Below are positions 1 through 6,657 of a stretch of 10,582 nucleotides of DNA, piece after piece. Numbering within the stretch: position 1 is the first letter of the stretch; each line of letters begins with the position of its first letter. A model generated the notes under the pieces. That model was not told where the DNA came from, did not search any database, and was given only the letters and a program-made list of their open reading frames with translations. This stretch comes from Patescibacteria group bacterium UBA4067 (lineage in GTDB: Bacteria > Patescibacteriota > Minisyncoccia > Minisyncoccales > Minisyncoccaceae), in assembly GCA_002382025.1 (NCBI GenBank), contig DFZB01000017.1, forward strand, positions 892 through 11,473. The letters are read 5' to 3'. A program made the translations under genes and the position numbers.

Positions 1-176
1 CCAAAAAGAACTATTTTTTTATTTAAAACTTTTTTACCAGCTGTTTCTTCTTCAATAGAAATTGGAAAAAGCCCCTGACTAGCCAAAATATCTAAAACAA
101 CTTCTCTTGAAGACGCTTCTATTGCTCCTCTTTGATTTAATCCTTTTGAATCTTTAGCATTAAAAAAATATTTCAT
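1..176 (-). CDS. pilC: Type IV pilus inner-membrane platform protein PilC, N-terminal part (runs off left edge)
   Basis: The minus strand reads from an ATG at 176 through 58 open codons to the window edge. The peptide starts MKYFFNAKDSKG and continues with a pattern typical of the PilC/GspF N-terminus: a short beta-strand, 'G..N..G.I.A.S...V...L...GL.P..I', then a charged linker. PilC/GspF is the polytopic inner-membrane platform that couples the PilB and PilT ATPases to pilin assembly and removal. Only the cytoplasmic lead-in is present; the first transmembrane helix would lie outside the window. The start lies 4 bases after the pilT stop codon, as the last visible gene of the pilus operon. 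No Shine-Dalgarno is seen. The identification rests on a short N-terminus plus operon position, and the latter is strong support. Confidence 0.8.
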   Translation of the reverse strand, partial: MKYFFNAKDSKGLNQRGAIEASSREVVLDILASQGLFPISIEEETAGKKVLNKKIVLF

Positions 177-180
177 AGAA

Positions 181-1245
181 TCACATTGCTAATTTTTTTA
201 ATTCTCTTGCGTTTGGTGAAAAATTAACTGCATTTTCCATACTAATTTTTCTTTTTCTTACTAATTCAGACAAAGATCTGTTTAGAGAAACCATCCCCAC
301 ATCAGAAGATGTTTCAATTACTAATGGTATTTCATATATCTTATTCTCCCTGATTAAATTAGAAATCGCTGGCGTATTGAATAATATTTCACAAGCTGGT
401 ACTGCTTCTCCATCTATTGAAGGAATTAATCTTTGAGAAATAATCCCTAAAAGAGAACCAGAAAGCTGTGTTCTAATTTGATTTTGTTGTTCTCCAATAA
501 AACTATCAACAATTCTGTGTACTGTTTGAGCAGCTGAATTGGTATGAAGGGTAGCAAAAACTAAATGTCCTGTTTCAGCAGCAGTAATGGCAGTAGAAAT
601 TGTTTCTGGATCTCTCATTTCTCCAACCATAATAACATCTGGGTCTTCTCTAAATGTTGATTTTAATGCTCTAGCAAAAGACAAAGTATCATAATTTAAT
701 TCTCTTTGATTAATAACTGCTTTTTCATCTTGAAAAACATATTCAATTGGGTCTTCGATAGTAATAATATGACAAGCCCTACTTTTATTAATCTCATTAA
801 TCATTGCTGCTAAGGTAGTACTTTTTCCATGACCAGATGGACCAGCAACTATAACAAAACCATGCAAAGCATTACAAAAACGATAAACTTGAAGAGGCAA
901 ATTCAATTCATCTATTGATTTTACTCTACTTGCCACTAAACGCATGGCCACAGAAATTGCTCCTGATTGAAAAAAAACATTAACTCTAAATCTTCCTTTA
1001 CCTTCAAAATCATAAGAAAAATCAATGTCTTTTTCTTTCATTAGCATTATTCTTTGCTCTTCTTTCATTAAACAAAAAGCAAGGTTTTTAGTGTCTTCTG
1101 GAGTTAATGGCTTTTCTTTTACCAAAGGAATCAATCTTCTGTTTATTCTAAAAATAGGAGGATGATTAATAGAAAGATGCAAATCAGAAGCACCCTTGTC
1201 TATGGTTAAAATTAAAAGTTGTTTTAAATAGTTTTGATAATCCAT
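181..1245 (-). CDS. pilT: Type IV pilus retraction ATPase PilT (twitching motility)
   Basis: The protein is 354 aa, normal for PilT. It is a hexameric cytoplasmic secretion ATPase expected to power pilus retraction. The N-terminal PAS-like domain (about 1-110) carries the 'GASDLHL' signature at 18-24. The C-terminal RecA-like domain has Walker A GPSGHGKS (135-142), an Asp box EDPIEY (164-169), Walker B with DPDVIMVGE (201-209), and a His box around TGHLVFATLHT (225-235). The 'AISNLIRE' stretch (293-300) matches the conserved PilT C-terminal motif. The absence of a tetracysteine zinc site and of a long N-terminal domain separates it from the neighbouring PilB. The Walker A loop differs slightly from the usual GPTGSGKS but keeps the essential G, K and S. 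The ATG lies 1 base after the pilB stop, so translation is probably coupled. The gene ends with TGA, showing that TGA is a stop in this genome. Confidence 0.96.
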   Translation of the reverse strand: MDYQNYLKQLLILTIDKGASDLHLSINHPPIFRINRRLIPLVKEKPLTPEDTKNLAFCLMKEEQRIMLMKEKDIDFSYDFEGKGRFRVNVFFQSGAISVAMRLVASRVKSIDELNLPLQVYRFCNALHGFVIVAGPSGHGKSTTLAAMINEINKSRACHIITIEDPIEYVFQDEKAVINQRELNYDTLSFARALKSTFREDPDVIMVGEMRDPETISTAITAAETGHLVFATLHTNSAAQTVHRIVDSFIGEQQNQIRTQLSGSLLGIISQRLIPSIDGEAVPACEILFNTPAISNLIRENKIYEIPLVIETSSDVGMVSLNRSLSELVRKRKISMENAVNFSPNARELKKLAM

Positions 1246-1246
1246 T

Positions 1247-2983
1247 TTATTCTTCAGAAACTCTAAATACTTCTTCTATTGAGATATCTCCATTAATCGC
1301 CTTAATGATTCCATCTTGTCTCATCGAAATCATTCCTTGTCTTTTTACTTCTGCAGAAATTTTTAATTCTGTTGGATCCTCAACAATGATTTTTTCTAAA
1401 TCAGGTGTCATTTTTAAGACCTCGAAAATTCCTAATCTTCCCTTTTCTCCTTTATTATTACACTTGGGACATCCTTTTGGCTTGTAAACATAAATAATTT
1501 CTGGAATCTTAACTTCTCTTTTTACTTGCTCTGGCAAAAGACTTAATTCACTAACAATCATTTTTTCTAATTCCTTAAGAGGTCTAACTTTTTCTTTACA
1601 AAAAGGACACAAACGATGAGAAAGTCTTTGGGCAATTCCAATATTTAATGTTGCTGGCAAAAGAAATGGTTTAATTTTCATGTCTATCAATCTAGGAATA
1701 ATACCTATTGCATTATTAGTGTGAAGAGTACTTAAAACAATGTGTCCGGTTAAAGCAGCTTGCGTTGCTAAAGAAGCTGATTCTTCATCTCTGATTTCTC
1801 CCACCATGATAATATCTGGGTCTTGCCTAACAACATGCCTTAATCCTTGACTAAAATCATATCCAATTTCTGGTCTTATTTGAGACTGATTAATTCCAGG
1901 AACATAATATTCAATAGGATCTTCAAGGGTAACAACATTAACTTCTGGCTTATTTAATTCTTGAAGAATAGAATAAAGAGTAGTGGTCTTACCAGAACCA
2001 GTAGGACCAGTAGCTAAAATCATTCCAAATGGTCTTTTAATAGCTTCTCTTACTAATCTTAAATTATTACTTATCAATCCTATGTCTTGATAGCTTTTTA
2101 ATCCTTCGTTTGGATCAAGAACCCTGATTACAACTTTTTCTCCTAATTTGGTTGGAAAAGTTGAAACCCTAAAATCAATGTTTTTATTGTCAATTCTTGC
2201 TGAAAATCTTCCATCTTGAGGAATTCTATTTTCATCAATCCTTAAATTTGATAATATCTTAATTCTAGCAACAATTGAAGGATGAGTGTGCAAGGGTAAA
2301 AATAAAGAAGAATAAAGAGTTCCATCCATTCTAAAACGAATACGTAATTGTTTTTCTTCTGGTTCAATATGAACATCTGATGCATTACCATCAACAGCAT
2401 GTCTTAAAATAACAGCCACCATTTTAATAATCGGCGCTTCTTCTGATAATTTTTCTTTATTGGTTTTAGGATCAAAAGAAAATATTTCTACCCCATCATC
2501 AACCCCTCCTATTTCAGTTTCAAGAGCACTTAAGGCTCTGCCCACTTCTTCAGTAATGTTTCTATATTTTTTAATATAAGTATCAAAAAGTCTTTTATTA
2601 AGAAGATATATTTTAAACTTAAGTCTTTTTTGTCTTGTTATAAAATTAATTGCTTCTTTGGCTTTTATATCTTCTGAATCAACCATTCCCACCTCTAGCG
2701 TATCTTCTACTACTCTTAATGGTATGATTTTATAAAAAAGAGCTGATTCTTCTGGAATTAAAGATAATATATTATTAGGTATTTCAAATCCTTCGTTTTC
2801 ATTGAACACGTCTATACCATAAAATTCTGATCTTATTTTATTAAGATTATCTTCGCTTATTATTTTTTTAATCAAATAAAAATCTTCTTCTGTTCCTTCG
2901 AAGTCATCAAATTCTTTTCTAAGCTCTTCTGCTTTTTCAGGAGTGATTATTTTTTTCTCGATTAGTTTTTCAATTAAAACCAT
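1247..2983 (-). CDS. pilB: Type IV pilus extension ATPase PilB (GspE family)
   Basis: The protein is 578 aa, the usual length for PilB. It is the cytoplasmic hexameric ATPase that drives pilus polymerisation through PilC. An N-terminal MshEN/T2SSE_N-type domain (about 1-140) is followed by a linker and an N2 domain with 'ASDVHIEP' (201-208), where family members contact the nucleotide. The ATPase core shows Walker A GPTGSGKT (326-333), an Asp box LEDPIEYY (353-360), Walker B with DPDIIMVGE (388-396), and a His box around TGHIVLSTLHT (412-422). Four cysteines arranged as C459-x2-C462 and C505-x2-C508 form the zinc-binding site typical of PilB/GspE and absent from PilT. The ATG at 2983 gives a full N-terminal domain. 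It lies 15 bases after the PilP-like stop with no clear ribosome binding site. Confidence 0.97.
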   Translation of the reverse strand: MVLIEKLIEKKIITPEKAEELRKEFDDFEGTEEDFYLIKKIISEDNLNKIRSEFYGIDVFNENEGFEIPNNILSLIPEESALFYKIIPLRVVEDTLEVGMVDSEDIKAKEAINFITRQKRLKFKIYLLNKRLFDTYIKKYRNITEEVGRALSALETEIGGVDDGVEIFSFDPKTNKEKLSEEAPIIKMVAVILRHAVDGNASDVHIEPEEKQLRIRFRMDGTLYSSLFLPLHTHPSIVARIKILSNLRIDENRIPQDGRFSARIDNKNIDFRVSTFPTKLGEKVVIRVLDPNEGLKSYQDIGLISNNLRLVREAIKRPFGMILATGPTGSGKTTTLYSILQELNKPEVNVVTLEDPIEYYVPGINQSQIRPEIGYDFSQGLRHVVRQDPDIIMVGEIRDEESASLATQAALTGHIVLSTLHTNNAIGIIPRLIDMKIKPFLLPATLNIGIAQRLSHRLCPFCKEKVRPLKELEKMIVSELSLLPEQVKREVKIPEIIYVYKPKGCPKCNNKGEKGRLGIFEVLKMTPDLEKIIVEDPTELKISAEVKRQGMISMRQDGIIKAINGDISIEEVFRVSEE

Positions 2984-2998
2984 GATTAAAAATTATTA

Positions 2999-3277
2999 TT
3001 ATTTAGGCAAAGGAGCAAAAGGATTGGGTCTTGCTTCTCCAATCGGACCCTCTGCTGGAATAAAAATTGTATATTGAGGAAAAGACTCTAAAGAATCTAT
3101 TTTTTCTAAAAAAACATAATCAATACTTGGTACGGGCAAAGGAGTAATATTCATATTAAACTCTTGTTCTTTATTTAGAAACTTATAAACATAAAAAATT
3201 AAAACGAAAATAGCAATCAATAAGATTATTAGAATTATTTTTTCAATATTAAATTTTTTTTCAACGTATATATCCAT
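2999..3277 (-). CDS. Small single-pass membrane protein, PilP-like stub with RPNPFAPL tail
   Basis: This 92-aa protein has a basic N-terminus, one hydrophobic helix (about 13-33) and a roughly 55-residue extracytoplasmic part ending GEARPNPFAPLPK. It sits exactly where pilP stands in classical pilMNOP operons. The terminal R-P-N-P-F-A-P motif resembles the 'R-x-PF-x-P' segment found in PilP and GspC just before their folded HR domain. In PilP the preceding flexible region binds PilN/PilO, and the HR domain binds the secretin PilQ. Here the protein ends at the motif, so no HR domain exists, and a transmembrane anchor replaces the PilP lipobox. The role in the PilM-N-O platform is inferred from position, topology and motif. 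It lies 11 bases after pilO and 15 before pilB. It could also be an unrelated lineage-specific pilus subunit. Confidence 0.6.
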   Translation of the reverse strand: MDIYVEKKFNIEKIILIILLIAIFVLIFYVYKFLNKEQEFNMNITPLPVPSIDYVFLEKIDSLESFPQYTIFIPAEGPIGEARPNPFAPLPK

Positions 3278-3288
3278 ATTTTTTTAAA

Positions 3289-3927
3289 TTAATAAGAATA
3301 AACATCTCCTTTTATTGTAAATGTTGTATTAATGCTGTCTGAAGGAGTAAAAGAAACACTATTAACTGATATTAAAAATGCTTGTTTTTGCATGTTTTCA
3401 AGCAATAGCTTAAAAAAAGCATAACTACCAGAAACATTTAATGTAAACCCTGTTTTATTTACCGGCCCCTTAATTGCATCTACTGAAGAACCAGATTGTG
3501 TTGCTTGTCCTTCTTGAGGTTTAAAATTAACTTGAGAAGAAGATGGAGCTGCTGCTTGTGTTTGAGAAGATTTAATTGGTGATTTGGATTCAATATTAAC
3601 AGAAGAAAAATTCATACCACTTTTAATAACAATGTCTCTGAAAAAGATTTCTGTTTTAGAAAGAAAAAATGGAGATTGGTCAAAAATAATCTTTATTTTC
3701 TCTTGTTTCCCTGTCCAATCAGCTAACTCTAGCTTATTATTTATCTCTCTAATCTGATTTTCATAATTTATTCTTAATTCATTAGATTGCTCTAGTCTTT
3801 TTATTTGTTGTTCTTGCTCTTTAGTTTGAGCAAAAAGAGGCTTATCAAGATAATAAGCAATTCCTATTGAAGCAAGAATAAAAATAACGGAAACAGTGAT
3901 TAATGGTTGTGGTTTTTTGTATTCCAT
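3289..3927 (-). CDS. pilO: PilO-like type IV pilus alignment-complex protein
   Basis: This 212-aa bitopic membrane protein has a short cytoplasmic N-terminus and a transmembrane helix at about 9-26. A charged heptad-like region (35-70) looks like the coiled coil by which PilO pairs with PilN. The C-terminal part (about 80-212) includes 'GSYAFFKLLLENMQ' (167-180) and a following strand ending VSFTP (191-195). This matches the PilO pattern in which a G-x-Y-x-x-F-x-x-F/L helix is followed by 'x-V-x-x-I-x-F'. Residues 115-160 form a Ser/Gln/Ala/Pro-rich low-complexity insert, longer than usual for PilO. The ATG lies 2 bases after the pilN stop. The assignment comes from topology, motif and operon order; overall similarity to proteobacterial PilO is low. 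Confidence 0.75.
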   Translation of the reverse strand: MEYKKPQPLITVSVIFILASIGIAYYLDKPLFAQTKEQEQQIKRLEQSNELRINYENQIREINNKLELADWTGKQEKIKIIFDQSPFFLSKTEIFFRDIVIKSGMNFSSVNIESKSPIKSSQTQAAAPSSSQVNFKPQEGQATQSGSSVDAIKGPVNKTGFTLNVSGSYAFFKLLLENMQKQAFLISVNSVSFTPSDSINTTFTIKGDVYSY

Positions 3928-3929
3928 AA

Positions 3930-4457
3930 TTATTTAAATAATTCAGGCTTCACAGTTAAAGAAAGGTTAAAAGAAACCCCTCCTGCTTCAGCCAGTTTTA
4001 CATTAGAAACTAAAAAACTTTCTATTAATTGTTGATTTTGAAAAACATTCATTTGCTGAATAATTGGTCCAAAAGAGCTAACTGATCCGTTCATAGTAGC
4101 ACTCCTTCCCTTTACATCTAAAGAAAATCCAGAATAATATATCTGAGGGTGAGCCCATTGCTCAAAAGCTGTAAAAAAATTATTAACATTAGCCCTTTCA
4201 TTATAAAGTATTTTATAGTCTCCTAAAATTGTTTCTACTTCTTTGGCCTTGTTTTCTAATTCAATAATTTCTTTTGATTTTTGAGAAGCAATTTCTTGAT
4301 TAAGCTCCATAATTCTCGCTTCGTTTTTTACAATAATTACATATTTTAAAAAAATATATCCAATAGAAGAAACCAATAAAAGCATTATTGCAAAAAGAAA
4401 TACTAATTTTTTAGTGATTGAATTGTCTTCTTGATTTTCTTTTAATTCAATGGCCAT
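3930..4457 (-). CDS. pilN: PilN-like type IV pilus alignment-complex protein
   Basis: This 175-aa protein has a charged cytoplasmic tail (1-16), a transmembrane helix (about 17-39), a long amphipathic coiled-coil stretch (44-92) and a compact C-terminal domain (about 93-175) with alternating strands, as in PilN/PilO ferredoxin-like folds. It follows pilM directly, where PilN is expected, since the PilN cytoplasmic tail docks into PilM. The usual 'INLLP' tail motif that binds PilM is not obvious; MAIELKENQE is the nearest candidate. The start at 4457 has a weak AAGGGT-like sequence about 8 bases upstream on the minus strand, the closest thing to a ribosome binding site in this operon. PilN and PilO families are easily confused, so the name rests partly on gene order. 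Confidence 0.7.
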   Translation of the reverse strand: MAIELKENQEDNSITKKLVFLFAIMLLLVSSIGYIFLKYVIIVKNEARIMELNQEIASQKSKEIIELENKAKEVETILGDYKILYNERANVNNFFTAFEQWAHPQIYYSGFSLDVKGRSATMNGSVSSFGPIIQQMNVFQNQQLIESFLVSNVKLAEAGGVSFNLSLTVKPELFK

Positions 4458-4478
4458 ATAATTTACCCTTATTATATT

Positions 4479-5552
4479 TTATTTTTCAAACTTTTTCAAT
4501 GACTCTCCTATTGCAATAGCAAAAACTGGTATGGATTTTCTAATTTTTTCTTCTATGGCTGACGGATAACCAACATTTTCAAAAGGATTTCCTATTTTAA
4601 CTTTAATATTTAAAAATTCTTTATCATTAAACGTGTCTTCAAAATACTTAACAATGCCTATTGTTTTTGCTGTGCCACCACTTAATATTAATTGTTCAAT
4701 TTGTTTATTTTCTTTTGATTGGTACTCTCTCATCACTCTTTTTGTTTTTTCAATTATCAATGACAGAATAGAAGCTATTATTGTTGCACAATTATTATCT
4801 TCTAAAGAAAGTCCATTTTTAATTTTTAATGCTTCTGCTTCTGCTATTTCTATGTTTAATGTTTCAGCTAAAGTTAAAGTTAAATCTTTTCCAGCAACAT
4901 CAAAGCTAAAAGTTGTTTTTACAGAATTGTTTTCTACAATAATGACATTTGTACTCTGAAAACCAATTTCTACTAAACAAGAAACTGGATCATTGGGTTT
5001 TATTAATGCTCTTTTTAATGCTATTGCTTCAGCTTCGAGAGCAATTAATTCCAATCCAGAATTACTTGCTATTTTCTTATAATGCTCAACTAAAATTTTA
5101 GGAATAGCCATTAATAATATCTTACTCTTCCCTCCTTTAAGATCATTGTCAATAATTTGCCAATCAAGAACCACTTCTGACAATGGAAGAGGTATATATT
5201 TTCTAGCCTCAAAGGCAACAGCGCTATTAAGTTCTTTTTTTGTCATTGGTGGTAAATCAAAAGTAATTGAAAATGTTGCGAAATCAGGCAAAGAAAAAAC
5301 AGCTTTTCTTGTTTCTATTTCAGCTTCTGATAAAATTGCTCTAATTGCTCTTGTAATATTGTCAATTGATGGATTAAGAGTGTTTTTATCAAAATAGCGA
5401 AAAAACTGTTTTCCAGCTACATCAAGATTTAATTCTCCATAATTCTGAAGATAGTTTTTGTCCTTTTTTTTAGAAATCTCGGTTATTTTTATTCCCTTTG
5501 TTCCTATATCAATTCCGAGACCAAATTGGTTTTTTGTTTTCCCAAAAATCAT
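4479..5552 (-). CDS. pilM: Type IV pilus assembly actin-like ATPase PilM
   Basis: The protein is 357 aa, typical of PilM, a cytoplasmic FtsA/actin-fold ATPase that binds the PilN tail and links the platform to PilB and PilT. The phosphate-1 motif is GLGIDIGTKGIKI (11-23). The family hallmark follows as 'SLPDFATFSITFDLPPM' (87-103) and 'EARKYIPLPLSEVVLDW' (115-131). The phosphate-2 segment VEIGFQSTNVIIV (194-206) has Glu where Asp is usual. The adenosine motif is LILSGGTAKTIGI (288-300), and the C-terminal 'FAIAIGESLKK' (344-354) replaces the common 'A-x-GLALR'. It is the first gene of the minus-strand operon and its ATG faces the divergent comF gene across a 76-base intergenic region. No Shine-Dalgarno is visible upstream. 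Confidence 0.95.
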   Translation of the reverse strand: MIFGKTKNQFGLGIDIGTKGIKITEISKKKDKNYLQNYGELNLDVAGKQFFRYFDKNTLNPSIDNITRAIRAILSEAEIETRKAVFSLPDFATFSITFDLPPMTKKELNSAVAFEARKYIPLPLSEVVLDWQIIDNDLKGGKSKILLMAIPKILVEHYKKIASNSGLELIALEAEAIALKRALIKPNDPVSCLVEIGFQSTNVIIVENNSVKTTFSFDVAGKDLTLTLAETLNIEIAEAEALKIKNGLSLEDNNCATIIASILSLIIEKTKRVMREYQSKENKQIEQLILSGGTAKTIGIVKYFEDTFNDKEFLNIKVKIGNPFENVGYPSAIEEKIRKSIPVFAIAIGESLKKFEK

Positions 5553-5628
5553 GTTTAATGTGTTGGACTATTTATTCTTTTAAAAATTTTCTATTTATAA
5601 TATAATTATATCATAATAACAACAAATC
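5553..5628. promoter_or_regulatory. Divergent promoter region between pilM and comF
   Basis: This 76-base gap separates two divergent genes and is almost pure A+T. Facing comF, two TATAAT boxes overlap at 5596-5601 and 5601-5606, with only poor -35 candidates. Facing pilM, TATTAT (minus strand, 5602-5597) lies 17 bases from TTGTTG (5625-5620), and a perfect TATAAT lies at 5610-5605. The -10 candidates of the two directions overlap within the 12-bp palindrome 5600-5611, so transcription of the pilus operon and comF may compete or be co-controlled. The boxes are seen in the sequence; their use is inferred, and AT-rich DNA gives chance TATAAT matches easily. Confidence 0.45.
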
Positions 5629-6195
5629 ATGCAAGACCTTCTAAACATTCTTTTTCCTAAAAGTTGTATCTTTTGTCAAAAAAAAGGTTTTTATGTTTGT
5701 GAGGATTGTTTTTCTTTAATAGACATTAATCCCTTTCAATTTTGTATTTGTGGTAAAATAAAAGGAAAGCTTAAATGTAGGGATTGTTTTTCTTTTCTTG
5801 ATGGTCTTTTTGTGTGCTCCAGACAAAACCAAATAATTGTTGATAAAATTATTAATAATTATTCAAAGATAAAAGAGCTTTCTTTGGTTTTATCTTTAAT
5901 CATAATAACCCACTTGTTTTTATTAAAAGAAAACGAGTTTTCAAATTTTGCTATTTATCCCCTATTGTCAAACAAAAAAGAATTAAAAAGAACTGGGTTT
6001 GATAAAACAAAAGAAATTGGAAAAATACTTTCTCAAAAATTGAAAATACCTTTAATAGAGGAAGTAAAAAACACAAAAAGAATGAATGTTTTAATTTTAG
6101 ATATCTCTTATAATGAAAAAATGGAAAATATTTCTAAACAATTAAAAGAAAACGGTGTAAACAAAGTATTAGGGCTAGTTATTAAAAAACATTGA
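5629..6195 (+). CDS. comF: ComF family protein with degenerate phosphoribosyltransferase site
   Basis: This 188-aa protein has a cysteine-rich N-terminus as in ComF: C13-x2-C16, C24-x2-C27, C39-x-C41 and C50-x2-C53, likely binding zinc. A 'KRTGFDKTKEIGKILSQKL' segment (120-138) follows, matching the ComF 'R-x-x-GFNQ-x-x-x-LA-x-x-L' region. ComF proteins are needed for DNA uptake during natural transformation in several bacteria and carry a type I phosphoribosyltransferase domain. Here the PRPP loop, normally like 'VLLVDDVxTTGAT', reads VLILDISYNEKM (154-165), missing the paired acidic residues and TTG. The segment before it is also shortened, and the protein is smaller than the usual 210-240 aa. 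It may therefore be catalytically dead and keep a structural or DNA-uptake role. It is divergent from the pilus operon. The start follows the conserved N-terminus; no ribosome binding site is seen. Confidence 0.82.
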   Translation: MQDLLNILFPKSCIFCQKKGFYVCEDCFSLIDINPFQFCICGKIKGKLKCRDCFSFLDGLFVCSRQNQIIVDKIINNYSKIKELSLVLSLIIITHLFLLKENEFSNFAIYPLLSNKKELKRTGFDKTKEIGKILSQKLKIPLIEEVKNTKRMNVLILDISYNEKMENISKQLKENGVNKVLGLVIKKH

Positions 6196-6220
6196 CCAGA
6201 ACCTATTTTTCAGATAAAAT
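6192..6220 (+). promoter_or_regulatory. Sigma-70-type promoter of tRNA-Ser(GCU)
   Basis: TTGACC (6192-6197, 5 of 6 to consensus) and TAAAAT (6215-6220, 5 of 6) are separated by exactly 17 bases. The expected start point is about 6227, a few bases before the tRNA 5' end at 6235. The -35 box contains the TGA stop codon of comF. With no terminator visible after the tRNA, this promoter probably also drives the two genes that follow. Confidence 0.7.
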
Positions 6221-6234
6221 GACTTCACTTTTAT

Positions 6235-6324
6235 GGAGAGGTGCCAGAGCGGTCGAATGGGGCACCCTGCTAAGGTGTTAGCTGTGAAAACGGCTCGAGG
6301 GTTCGAATCCCTCCCTCTCCGCCA
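6235..6324 (+). tRNA. tRNA-Ser(GCU), CCA encoded
   Basis: This is a class II tRNA. The acceptor stem GGAGAGG (6235-6241) pairs with CCTCTCC (6314-6320), followed by discriminator G6321 and encoded CCA (6322-6324). The anticodon stem pairs 6262-6266 with 6274-6278 around the loop CTGCTAA, giving anticodon GCT at 6269-6271, which reads AGC/AGU serine codons. A long variable arm (about 6279-6296) forms a 6-bp stem, as expected for serine. The T arm is GAGGG-TTCGAAT-CCCTC (6297-6313). All stems pair well. The next gene starts only 3 bases after the CCA. Confidence 0.97.
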
Positions 6325-6327
6325 ATT

Positions 6328-6657
6328 ATGAAAAGAATAATAAAAATAATATTAATAATATATATTCTCTTTATCAGTGTTTTTGCTCTTGATGTTTTTG
6401 AAGAAAACAAACCATTAAATACAATAATAATTGGTTTTTTAATTCATCTTATCCCCAGCTTTATAATAATAACCCTTGGCATTATTGCCTCTAAAAATGA
6501 AAGGATAGGAGGAATATTATTTATTGTTCTTGGAATAATATTTTCCATTTTCTTTAAATCAAACAGTCTTTTGTCTTTTTTATTAATCCCCTTCCCCTTG
6601 TTTTTAATCGGCTCTTTACTTCTATTAAGTTCTAAAAAATCATGGAAGAAAAACTAG
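6328..6657 (+). CDS. Small four-helix membrane protein (DUF7670-like)
   Basis: This 109-aa, very hydrophobic protein has four likely transmembrane helices at about 3-20, 31-53, 60-76 and 80-101 and a basic C-terminus (SSKKSWKKN). The pattern 'ALDVFEENKP' (20-29), 'FLIHLIPSFIIIT' (37-49), then a charged 'KNER-IGGILFIVLGIIF' (56-72) is one I associate from memory with the DUF7670 family of small integral membrane proteins of unknown function. No catalytic residues can be named. The ATG lies 3 bases after the CCA of tRNA-Ser(GCU), with no room for a ribosome binding site outside the tRNA, so the mRNA may be released by tRNA 3' processing. Its last 16 bases overlap the next gene in another frame, suggesting translational coupling. 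Confidence 0.8.
   Translation: MKRIIKIILIIYILFISVFALDVFEENKPLNTIIIGFLIHLIPSFIIITLGIIASKNERIGGILFIVLGIIFSIFFKSNSLLSFLLIPFPLFLIGSLLLLSSKKSWKKN

Noticed and set aside
1305..1487. Plus-strand open frame inside pilB
   Set aside because: It lies fully opposite well-conserved pilB codons, has no family features, and is explained as an antisense shadow.
4633..5397. Two plus-strand open frames (4633-4959 and 5146-5397) inside pilM
   Set aside because: Both are antisense to the conserved PilM sequence, are rich in Ser/Phe/Ile as expected for reverse readings, and lack promoter or start signals.
181..6195. Alternative genetic code with TGA read as glycine (Gracilibacteria/Absconditabacteria)
   Set aside because: pilT and comF end at TGA at family-appropriate positions, and no conserved gene needs TGA readthrough.
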